Positions 8,727-15,739 of a stretch of DNA of 61,161 nt are shown here, in pieces. The notes beneath the pieces were generated by a model. It worked only from the letters and a program-made list of their open reading frames with translations. It was not told the DNA's origin and made no database searches. This DNA is from an uncultured Clostridia bacterium (GTDB lineage Bacteria > Bacillota > Clostridia > Oscillospirales > Ruminococcaceae). Positions within the stretch are counted from its first letter, which is position 1. Every line of letters begins with the position of its first letter. The position numbers were made by a program, and so were the translations under genes. The stretch spans positions 1-61,161 of the forward strand of contig CALWZE010000079.1 in assembly GCA_944385925.1 (NCBI GenBank). The letters are read 5' to 3'.

Positions 8727-10580
8727 CTATTTGATTTTGCCGTTTTCTGTGAATTCCAATGCCAGATTATAAAGCCCGAAAGGCTCACGAAGTTTATTAT
8801 TTTCCATCCGGAACCTCGCCTTATCCACCTTATTCACCCGGATTTTCCTGCCGAATGTTTTAGGTGTCATATCTCCCGAGAAGGTCAGCTTTGAAAAATC
8901 AATGCTGGAAAAATCCAGGTAGCGGAAGCTTGCCGATTCCTCGAACAATTCCCGCCAAATACCACGGGTCTGCACATAAGCTTTCAGCCCGGTCGCGGCT
9001 GCGGCAAGCAGCTTGACCGCCATATACCGAAAACTTTTCTGCATATAAAAAGCTTCCGTGGAGATCATCGGCGTATCCCAATGCGCATTTATTGCGCTTC
9101 CGTCGTCATTATAACTGTCAGGGTCCCGGCTGTCCGTGTAAAACTCCATGATCTTTCCATCACTTGTCCCAAACCGCAGCCGCTCCCCGGCTGTCCATAT
9201 TCTTCGCGCGTCTATCCCTTCCAGCACATACGCTTCATACTGATGGGTCGAGTAAGGCGCGCCTTCCTCGTAAGATTTCATAAGCGAGTCCAGAACATAG
9301 AGTTTTCCACCATTCGCCAACAGATAAAAGTCCCGATAACTTGCGGCGTCACAATCCGCCTTGTTTTCCAATCCCTCCAGCACACTGTTAATAAAAAAAG
9401 AACGGTTCTGGCTATACCGTTCCCCGTTTGTGTCGTCCGGAGTGATTGCATAAATGCCGCTTTGAGAAAAAAACAGCGGCTCTGTTTTAAGGTAAGCTAC
9501 AGTATGTCCCGAAGCGATCCCAGCCCCCTGCAAACTGTTCACAACAGGGAAAGAAGCTTTTCCCTCGGTCATTTTTCCTTCCCGCAGAATGATGTTTCGG
9601 CCATCCGCGTCGCCTTTTTTATGGGCTGCGAGCTTGTCCGCCACAATTGAGTACCCGCTGATCGGGCTGCTGAGTCCAAGCACGCTGTAAGAGGTCTGCG
9701 GAAAATAACTTCCGTCATTCATGCCGCTGTACCAGTCATAGTTGGGGAAATCCGGATTGCCGCTTACAAATAACCGGTCGGCAGCTCCGGCGATACCGTA
9801 TAACACAGAAAGATTGCATTTGTTGATCCTCTGCGCATACTCATCCCGCTGTTTGCTGACCGTAATGCGAATATTGTCCGCGCCATCAACAGGCGACACA
9901 ACAGGTGCGCTCAGGAAAGTAACCCGTCCCAGCCCTGCGTCGAAAGTGTAATCTTTTGTCAGCTCGAGCTCGCTCCATACGTCAGCCTCCTTCATCTGTT
10001 CCACCCGGATAAAAGAGCTGTCCAGTTCATCGAAGCACAGTTGGTAAACTACCGATTTTCCATCACTTAAAAAGCTCTCGGACCACCGGTCTCCGATCAG
10101 ATTCAGCGCCTCGTACACCGTACCGCCGCCGGACGGTTTTCGCGCAATGATGTAGGACGGTACGTACGCCTTATCCTTCGCTGTCCAAACCTCCTTGCCA
10201 TCATAGGCAATCATGGCTTTTCCGTCGAAAAGATAAAATACCCCACCCAGCTGCCAGCCCGTCGAGCGTTCATCCGCAAGGTCCGCCCGCACCTGCTCTC
10301 CATTTATATAAAGCTTGTCCGCAGCGTGCACAAGCTCTGTCTGGGTCTGGTTCTGCACGAAAGAATAAACACCGTTAATTCTTCCGTCGTATTCTGCGAT
10401 TTTATGAAATCCCATTCTCTTGCGCACCTTTCCAGGCACATCCCGTATCATGTTCGGCGCATCCGGACTGCGGTTAATCGAGACATTGGTCGGAGAATTG
10501 CTGAGATCGACGCCCCGAAACTCTGTAATTTGAATCCTGCTTTTTGACGCGGAGGCATACTGGTCGCTTACCCGTTTCAT
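8727..10580 (-). CDS. Large phage virion protein, stabilisation/tail-accessory type
   Basis: A 617-residue, mostly beta-strand protein with repeated short hydrophobic/aromatic strands (for example YLFDGKAMIAYDG, YFPQTSYSVLGL), suggesting a beta-propeller. The N-terminal EFRGVDLSNSPTNV and SPDAPNMIRDVPGKVRKR segments resemble the start of packaged-DNA stabilisation proteins of P22-like podoviruses, where a DxSxxP-type segment is common. It overlaps the upstream gene by 4 bases (ATGA), so the two are translationally coupled. The assignment is by general likeness and position. Confidence 0.6.
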   Translation of the reverse strand: MKRVSDQYASASKSRIQITEFRGVDLSNSPTNVSINRSPDAPNMIRDVPGKVRKRMGFHKIAEYDGRINGVYSFVQNQTQTELVHAADKLYINGEQVRADLADERSTGWQLGGVFYLFDGKAMIAYDGKEVWTAKDKAYVPSYIIARKPSGGGTVYEALNLIGDRWSESFLSDGKSVVYQLCFDELDSSFIRVEQMKEADVWSELELTKDYTFDAGLGRVTFLSAPVVSPVDGADNIRITVSKQRDEYAQRINKCNLSVLYGIAGAADRLFVSGNPDFPNYDWYSGMNDGSYFPQTSYSVLGLSSPISGYSIVADKLAAHKKGDADGRNIILREGKMTEGKASFPVVNSLQGAGIASGHTVAYLKTEPLFFSQSGIYAITPDDTNGERYSQNRSFFINSVLEGLENKADCDAASYRDFYLLANGGKLYVLDSLMKSYEEGAPYSTHQYEAYVLEGIDARRIWTAGERLRFGTSDGKIMEFYTDSRDPDSYNDDGSAINAHWDTPMISTEAFYMQKSFRYMAVKLLAAAATGLKAYVQTRGIWRELFEESASFRYLDFSSIDFSKLTFSGDMTPKTFGRKIRVNKVDKARFRMENNKLREPFGLYNLALEFTENGKIK

Positions 10581-10960
10581 TCTGTTCCTCCGTAAACATC
10601 TTTAATTTTTGTGCAGGTCCATCTGCCGGCATCCTGAACCGCCGCAACATATTCGTTCTGGTAGTAGGCAACTTTTGCCATATCGTCCTCATCCATCACG
10701 AACCGCGCGCACAGCCCAAGCGGAAGCGCTTCACGGGCAAGTTCGTTTTCGCAGGGAAGCTCATCCTCCAGCGACTCGATCTCATAAACCTCATCCAGCT
10801 CCTGCAACCCCTTCGCGCTTCGAATTGAATTGTTGCACTCGAATGTCTGCATTAAGAGCAGGTTGATCAGCGGAACGGCAAAATCCGCATATTCAGGGGA
10901 TTGCTCTTTTGTCGTCGCAAGGATTGCGAGTGCGTTATTCAGCAACTGCGTCGCTTTCAT
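10577..10960 (-). CDS. Small phage protein, possible head-tail connector
   Basis: A 127-residue protein, acidic and mainly helical, with a LINLLLMQTFECNNSIR segment near residues 32-48. It lies between the capsid-like and stabilisation-like genes, the usual place of head-completion or connector proteins, and overlaps the next gene by 4 bases. I do not recognise a specific family. Confidence 0.55.
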   Translation of the reverse strand: MKATQLLNNALAILATTKEQSPEYADFAVPLINLLLMQTFECNNSIRSAKGLQELDEVYEIESLEDELPCENELAREALPLGLCARFVMDEDDMAKVAYYQNEYVAAVQDAGRWTCTKIKDVYGGTE

Positions 10961-11032
10961 TCCATCCTCCTTTCAAAGGGGAACGCAATGGACGCGTTCC
11001 CCTTCATAGTCCAATACCAAACCGGGCAGTTT

Positions 11033-12091
11033 TTAAAGTGTTTTCTCGCTGACCGGCGAAGGATAGAATCCCGGCTCATCTTTATAGGCAAAGGCACGAA
11101 TCACAGTCCCCTCCTCGGTCAGATCGCTCTGGCTGCCAGTTTTGACGGTAGGCGAATATCTCGGATCGCTTCCGTCGGTCGTATATTTGATAACCGCCTG
11201 CGCGGTCTCGCAGGTCAGCGCACCCGCTTCACCAATTTCCGGCGCAGCGCAGACCGTTGCGCCGCCTTCCGTCGCATCCACATTCACATAAATGCCGTCG
11301 CATTTTACCCCGAAAACAAAGCAGTCATAATACTGACGGCCCTCCAGCAGGCTGCCCGAAATACCGGGCGGATCGGTGTGCAGATTGGTCTCGGAAAGCT
11401 TTACCGGCGCCGCGGCCGCGCTCTTGTGCACGATCATAAAGTTGAGATTCGCCGGCAGGCGTTTGCGCGGCACCTTGACGACCTCCATATTGTCATACAT
11501 GCCGACAATTCCCTTGCGCAGCGCATCGCGCGCGACGCTTTCGACCGCCTGGAATTCATCGGAATGCTTCAAAAGTCTGTAAACCGACGCACTCACAAAC
11601 AGCGTGCGGTCGTTCTGAGGTACCTCCGCATCGTCCAGATACTCGGTTCCCTCGCTGATAAGCCCGCAGACGGTCGATTTGGTCAGCTCCTGCGTGTTCG
11701 CAACGATTTTGCCAGCGCCCTGTGCCAGCTTATTCAGAATGTAGGTATCCATCATCGGAATTGCGCGCTCGGTGACCTGCAAGCTCAGCATGCGCACAGC
11801 GTTTTTCTGGAATCCCTGGTCGTCATAGTTTCCCTTGTCGATCGTCATCGCAAAAGCTTTGTCCTGTGTCAGCGTCAGCTCCTGGATAATGTCCTGCATC
11901 TCACTGGGAGTTCCGTACCGGTTCGCACCTTCCCGCTGATAATCGGTCATCGGGACCGTAATAGGGGTGAGGATCTTAACCGTTTTGGCACCGGAAAAAT
12001 CATAATTGTTGGAAAGACGGCTTGCAACAACGCTTTCCGACGTAAAATAAGGTTCAATCTGCTTGGCAATGACTTCATTAAAATTAATCAT
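11033..12091 (-). CDS. Putative phage major capsid protein with C-terminal chitobiase-like domain
   Basis: A 352-residue protein. The N-terminal ~270 residues look like a coat protein: INFNEVIAKQIEPYF at the start, a region resembling the E-loop/P-domain of HK97-fold coats, and a segment about TERAIPMMDTYILNKLAQ with helical spine character. The last ~75 residues are separable, with IKYTTDGSDPRYSPT, the signature of the chitobiase/beta-hexosaminidase C-terminal Ig-like domain often used as a surface decoration. It lies just after the scaffold-like gene, the canonical order. Capsid identity rests on context and overall character. Confidence 0.65.
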   Translation of the reverse strand: MINFNEVIAKQIEPYFTSESVVASRLSNNYDFSGAKTVKILTPITVPMTDYQREGANRYGTPSEMQDIIQELTLTQDKAFAMTIDKGNYDDQGFQKNAVRMLSLQVTERAIPMMDTYILNKLAQGAGKIVANTQELTKSTVCGLISEGTEYLDDAEVPQNDRTLFVSASVYRLLKHSDEFQAVESVARDALRKGIVGMYDNMEVVKVPRKRLPANLNFMIVHKSAAAAPVKLSETNLHTDPPGISGSLLEGRQYYDCFVFGVKCDGIYVNVDATEGGATVCAAPEIGEAGALTCETAQAVIKYTTDGSDPRYSPTVKTGSQSDLTEEGTVIRAFAYKDEPGFYPSPVSEKTL

Positions 12092-12141
12092 TGTGCTTCC
12101 TTTCTTTGTTTAAATTTTGCTTTTTGAAGTTTGCGGCGTTT

Positions 12142-12582
12142 TTATTTGAAAACAGCCTCAAACACCTGCATCAGCTCATCGAGCTCGGCGTCACCGCGCG
12201 CGTCTCCGCGAACACTGTCCATGGACTGCGCCCGATTTCGTTCATTCGCCTTGATTGCGCTGAGTTCATCACGAAGTTTACTGTTTTCATACTCACGATA
12301 GGCATCCAGTAAACTTCTGCCCTCTCGGATTCGGCTTTCCACTTCCGGAGGAATTTCGGTAACCTCAGGATACTGGCGGATAAACGCCTGCAAGTCCGGC
12401 AAATCGCCGTTAACCATGTCCAGGCGGCTTGCGCACTGCTGCGCAAACTCAACCAGTTCATCGATGGTCAGTTCCCGCTGCTCCCCGCCAATCTCAATCA
12501 GATAAGTTTTCTGGCCGCTCTTAGGCTTTTTATCCTTTCCCGCTTCCTGCGTCTGTTCTGTACCCGTTTGATTTCTGGTCAT
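12142..12582 (-). CDS. Phage scaffold-like protein
   Basis: A 146-residue, highly charged, helical protein. A Lys/Gln/Thr-rich disordered start (~25 residues) precedes YLIEIGGEQRELTIDELVEFAQ, a motif found in phage scaffold/minor structural (GP20-like) proteins, and the rest is probable coiled coil ending in ELDELMQVFEAVFK. Its place immediately before the capsid-like gene supports a scaffolding role. It is the first gene of the preserved cassette. Confidence 0.65.
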   Translation of the reverse strand: MTRNQTGTEQTQEAGKDKKPKSGQKTYLIEIGGEQRELTIDELVEFAQQCASRLDMVNGDLPDLQAFIRQYPEVTEIPPEVESRIREGRSLLDAYREYENSKLRDELSAIKANERNRAQSMDSVRGDARGDAELDELMQVFEAVFK

Positions 12583-12675
12583 ACAGCTCTCCTTTCAAAT
12601 TTTTCTTTTTGAAATGTCTCCGTCCATTTCAATTCTTGCCTCCTCCGATCTACGGAGCGACCGGAGGAGACATAT

Positions 12676-12711
12676 AAAAACGCCCCCTGCAAGCGCCTGC
12701 CTGCGGGAGCG
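12676..12711 (-). terminator. Minus-strand terminator just upstream of the phage cassette
   Basis: Arms 12681-12694 and 12699-12711 form a GC-rich stem with a few mismatches, followed on the minus strand by five T residues. Downstream on the minus strand, two alternative inverted repeats occur in the scaffold gene leader: ATGTCTCC (12614-12621) with GGAGACAT (12666-12673), and CTCCTCCG (12640-12647) with CGGAGGAG (12662-12669). This looks like a leader where exclusive structures could form. Confidence 0.6.
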
Positions 12712-13110
12712 ATTTTACCTGACTGTGTTCTTATCAATTGACCACACTATCATTATTCTGTTTAGAAGTCGTATTTTTCGTATTTAAAAAAATTTTTTCA
12801 AATCGTGTATCTTACAAAAGCACGTTTTGTCTTTCCCCCTAATGCGCTCATTATTCTTTTAAATCGCTTCTCTTTTATAAACTTTTCCATTTTTATAAAC
12901 AGAGTTCTTAAATCCCAACGGGAAATTTCATTACAGTATTTTTAGAAAAAAGACCAGACCATTTCATCATATTATCTTTCCAAAGCGCACAAACAGCTAA
13001 TGACTTTCGCGAAACAACAACCAGCTACACCCAATAACTCGCTTCACCTCACCGACAAATAACCCATTGGATTTTCACTTTCAGCCGTTTGCCCGCTCTG
13101 AAACTGTAAT
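12712..13110. other. AT-rich gap between phage cassette and Fe-S oxidoreductase gene
   Basis: About 400 bases of AT-rich sequence with no ORF carrying a ribosome site and no attachment-like repeat that I can see. Confidence 0.55.
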
Positions 13111-13153
13111 AAAAAAACAGCGCCTTCCAAATTATCTTTTTTGGAAAGCGCTG
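13111..13153 (-). terminator. Terminator of the GltD/HdrD-like gene
   Basis: Arms 13118-13131 and 13140-13153 (one mismatch) are followed on the minus strand by seven T residues. It lies about 80 bases after the stop of the minus-strand gene ending at 13232. Confidence 0.85.
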
Positions 13154-13231
13154 CTCACGCACAATATTTTCTTTTTTAATGATGCCCGCATCAATAACGG
13201 AAATATATCACGTCCCGCTTATATCACAAAC

Positions 13232-15412
13232 TCATTCCCCGTATTCCGATTTTATCGCCATTCGGTGTGAATAAGCGTTGTAAATCTCAAAAACCGCATC
13301 CGTTTTAGGCGCATATTCTATCCAATAGGTTATATATCCGCGCTTCAAATGTCCAATTCGATGGCCGGTGTCAAGATCTTTCAGATAGCGTCCCGTTTCT
13401 TCACATTCCGAAATTACAGCGGACACATCTTCATCCAGAATAAGATCAGCGCTGAGCTTTTCCGCAATAGCCGGCTGCATGCTAAGCTTTACCATATCTC
13501 TCTCCTGTTCCATAATCTCCAGACCGAAACGCTCTGCAAGCTCCCTTTTCAAAGCCCGTCGATTATTTCTCCGTTCGCTTGCCGTAGGCGGCCGCCGATC
13601 CTGAGGATTAATCCCATGCATAATATCCAGGATATGCCGGCAGCTCTTTCCTCTTGCAGAAAAAATGTCCCTGCAATTCGTACAATAAGTGATATAGGGA
13701 AGATCGCTGAGCTCAGCCTGTTCCTTTGCCTGTGTTTTAACAAAGAGCGGATTCACCGCATAACCCTGCCCTCCCCAACTGCAGCACTGCGCAAGTTCAG
13801 GTGAACTGCGCAATTCCTCAAGCGCAATGCCGGCTTCAGAGGACAATCGCCTGACAGCCTGCTGCATCTGTGGAAAATCACGGCTCGAACAGGGGTCAAA
13901 CACCGCTGCCTTATCAAAAGGCAATTCTTCTGAATCAGCGCAGTGCAGAACTTCATAAATCATCTGAACTGGAATATCCGGTAGATATTCGCGGAAAATG
14001 CGATAACAGGATGGACATCCCATCAGAACAACCGGTTTGCCCGCCTGTTCCCAGGTATCCCGAATTTCCCGATGCTCCGCATTGAACATATCTGCCTCAC
14101 CTGCCCACAAGGCTGGAGCACTACAGCATCGCAGATAAAGCCCGGTTTCCGGCTCCTGATTGACCAACCTGTCATAGGTCATGGTAACATAGCGCGGGTC
14201 GGAGCCACCTGCCTGGCACCCCGGGAAATACAGATATTTGCATTTCTGCTGGGGCAGATGCAATATTGCCGCCTGTTCAGAATCCGCAAACGCCATGTCG
14301 CGCAACCAGAAATCATGGTGTGCAGGCGGTAAAAGACCTTTCTGACACAGTTCAGTCCGGGAATGCAGCAGGAAAGCGCCGATATCTATACCCTCCGGGC
14401 AGATTTTCCGGCACAGACCGCAAAAATTACAGGACCCAATTTCCCGCATGGCCGCCCGCCCCTGTGTCTCAGGAAACAGATTCAGCGACAGGCCGACGTC
14501 CTTTGCAAGATCCCTGGGAGTCGCCCCATATTGCCGCATCAGGACGCATTCCTTCATGCAGGCCGAGCAGTCACACATCGTGCAGCGAGCAGCCTCCTGC
14601 CGCGCTTCTGCCTTGCTGTAAGATACGCCGTTTTCCGGTACAATCGCATTTCCTTCTCCTTCATGGGAAGAAACTGCCTTTTTTTCAGCAACAGTTTGAA
14701 CCGGCGCGGCCGGCTTGCGGTTACCGGTCTTGATAAACCACTCAATATCATCTGCTATGCGGTCACCGGCAATAATCTGTTCAACCGCAGAGGCGTTTTC
14801 CGGGCAGCGGAATACTTTTTTCTCTTCTCCGTCCAGTCGAACACCCGCGCAGAGATATACGGCGTCAAAACCACTAACCTGTTCCAGGCGCTCAATCTTC
14901 TGCTCAAAGCGAAAATCACATTCCACAAACTTAAATTGCTTGTAAAGCTGGGGCTCAAAAAAAGCCCTGTCCAGTATTTTTTCAAGTGATGGGCAAATCT
15001 GCTTTTCCTGCTCAAAAACCGTCACACTGTAACGCATACTGGACAATTTAAGCGCACAGGCAAGCCCGGCCAGTCCGCTTCCGACAACAGCTATACTGCC
15101 TTCTTTTTGGGGTAGATTGAACCGAATCGGGTCGGTCGAGCGCGCAAACTCTATTGCCGCAAGCTCAAGCAGCGGAAGAGTGATTGCCTGCGTCCCCAAT
15201 GCATGGCTGCAAGCCGCCTTGCAAGGCGCCGGACAAATCTGTTGGACAATTTCGGGAAATACAACCGCATTTCGATATTGATTAAATGCGGCGCCAAAGC
15301 TTCCGCGCTGTAATTTTTCCATAAATTCTCGCGTGTTCAATCCAAAAGGACATGCACAGCCGCAAGGAGATTCCTGACCGTGTACACAGCGCTCTATCTC
15401 GTTTATCTGCAT
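13232..15412 (-). CDS. Pyridine-nucleotide-oxidoreductase-like / dicluster / HdrD-like Fe-S fusion protein
   Basis: A 726-residue protein joining three parts. Residues 1-100 resemble the Fe-S N-domain of GltD (CGCACPFG, CPAPCKAAC). Residues ~105-250 contain one dinucleotide-binding fold (VVGSGLAGLACALKL) but no second one, so this part is shorter than a full NAD(P)H/FAD reductase. Residues ~275-345 hold two ferredoxin-like cluster sites (CTMCDCSACMKEC and CNFCGLCRKICP). The C-terminal half has CCG-type motifs of heterodisulfide-reductase subunit D (FPGCQAGG, RCCSAPALWAG, MGCPSC, QCCSWGGQG). It lies after the aldehyde oxidoreductase gene on the same strand. I infer a cytoplasmic electron-transfer partner that takes electrons from that enzyme, perhaps towards a thiol, ferredoxin or NAD(P). 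Confidence 0.8.
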   Translation of the reverse strand: MQINEIERCVHGQESPCGCACPFGLNTREFMEKLQRGSFGAAFNQYRNAVVFPEIVQQICPAPCKAACSHALGTQAITLPLLELAAIEFARSTDPIRFNLPQKEGSIAVVGSGLAGLACALKLSSMRYSVTVFEQEKQICPSLEKILDRAFFEPQLYKQFKFVECDFRFEQKIERLEQVSGFDAVYLCAGVRLDGEEKKVFRCPENASAVEQIIAGDRIADDIEWFIKTGNRKPAAPVQTVAEKKAVSSHEGEGNAIVPENGVSYSKAEARQEAARCTMCDCSACMKECVLMRQYGATPRDLAKDVGLSLNLFPETQGRAAMREIGSCNFCGLCRKICPEGIDIGAFLLHSRTELCQKGLLPPAHHDFWLRDMAFADSEQAAILHLPQQKCKYLYFPGCQAGGSDPRYVTMTYDRLVNQEPETGLYLRCCSAPALWAGEADMFNAEHREIRDTWEQAGKPVVLMGCPSCYRIFREYLPDIPVQMIYEVLHCADSEELPFDKAAVFDPCSSRDFPQMQQAVRRLSSEAGIALEELRSSPELAQCCSWGGQGYAVNPLFVKTQAKEQAELSDLPYITYCTNCRDIFSARGKSCRHILDIMHGINPQDRRPPTASERRNNRRALKRELAERFGLEIMEQERDMVKLSMQPAIAEKLSADLILDEDVSAVISECEETGRYLKDLDTGHRIGHLKRGYITYWIEYAPKTDAVFEIYNAYSHRMAIKSEYGE

Positions 15413-15516
15413 AACTCCATCACCTGCCTGCTACAAGTTCTCTGTTAATGCCGCAGAAATCCATTTTAATCGAAGCTTCCACAGCCGATGATAAGCAAAA
15501 TTAAATACGTTATAAA

Positions 15517-15537
15517 TTATACAATAATATTGTATAA
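15517..15537. promoter_or_regulatory. Perfect palindromic operator candidate upstream of the Fe-S fusion gene
   Basis: Nine-base arms TTATACAAT (15517-15525) and ATTGTATAA (15529-15537) flank a 3-base spacer. On the minus strand the left arm supplies a TATAAT-like -10. It lies about 105 bases before the start at 15412. It differs from the GntR-type operators nearby, so another regulator probably binds. Confidence 0.5.
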
Positions 15538-15630
15538 AAAGTGTTAAAGCAGCGCAACAGCCGCTTTTAAAGTTCAGTTTACCTGCGCACAGCTTGGCGC
15601 CGTGCAATGCAGTTAGTAATTCCAGCCGGA

Positions 15631-15688
15631 CCGCAGAACGCCCCGCCGCCCTCGGTACTCCAAAGGCAGCAGGGCGTTTTCTCTGCGG
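15631..15688. other. Large hairpin between aldehyde oxidoreductase and Fe-S fusion gene
   Basis: Outer arms CCGCAG/CTGCGG (15631-15636, 15683-15688) enclose a 14-bp stem (15637-15650 with 15665-15678, two mismatches). There is no good T run on either side. It may stabilise or partly terminate the oxidoreductase transcript. The whole 15413-15739 gap contains no ORF I trust. Confidence 0.5.
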
Positions 15689-15739
15689 TAAACTGTTTAG
15701 GAGATTTTTCTGTAAAAATTCGCTACAACAAGAAGCGGC

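Larger units (their letters stand above)
7418..12582 (-). mobile_element. Remnant phage morphogenesis cassette
   Basis: Six consecutive minus-strand genes read as scaffold-like, major capsid-like, small connector-like, large beta-rich structural, fibre-like and coiled-coil proteins. There is no integrase, terminase, portal, tail-tube or lysis gene, and host-type operons flank both sides. Transcription would run from 12582 to 7418. I infer a decayed or domesticated piece of a prophage, possibly of a podovirus-like type because of the stabilisation-like protein. All six frames are intact, which argues against old decay. Confidence 0.7.

Noticed and set aside
10901-12127. A 408-codon plus-strand ORF opposite the capsid-like gene
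   Set aside because: Arg/His-rich antisense translation with no motifs; the minus-strand gene fits the phage gene order.
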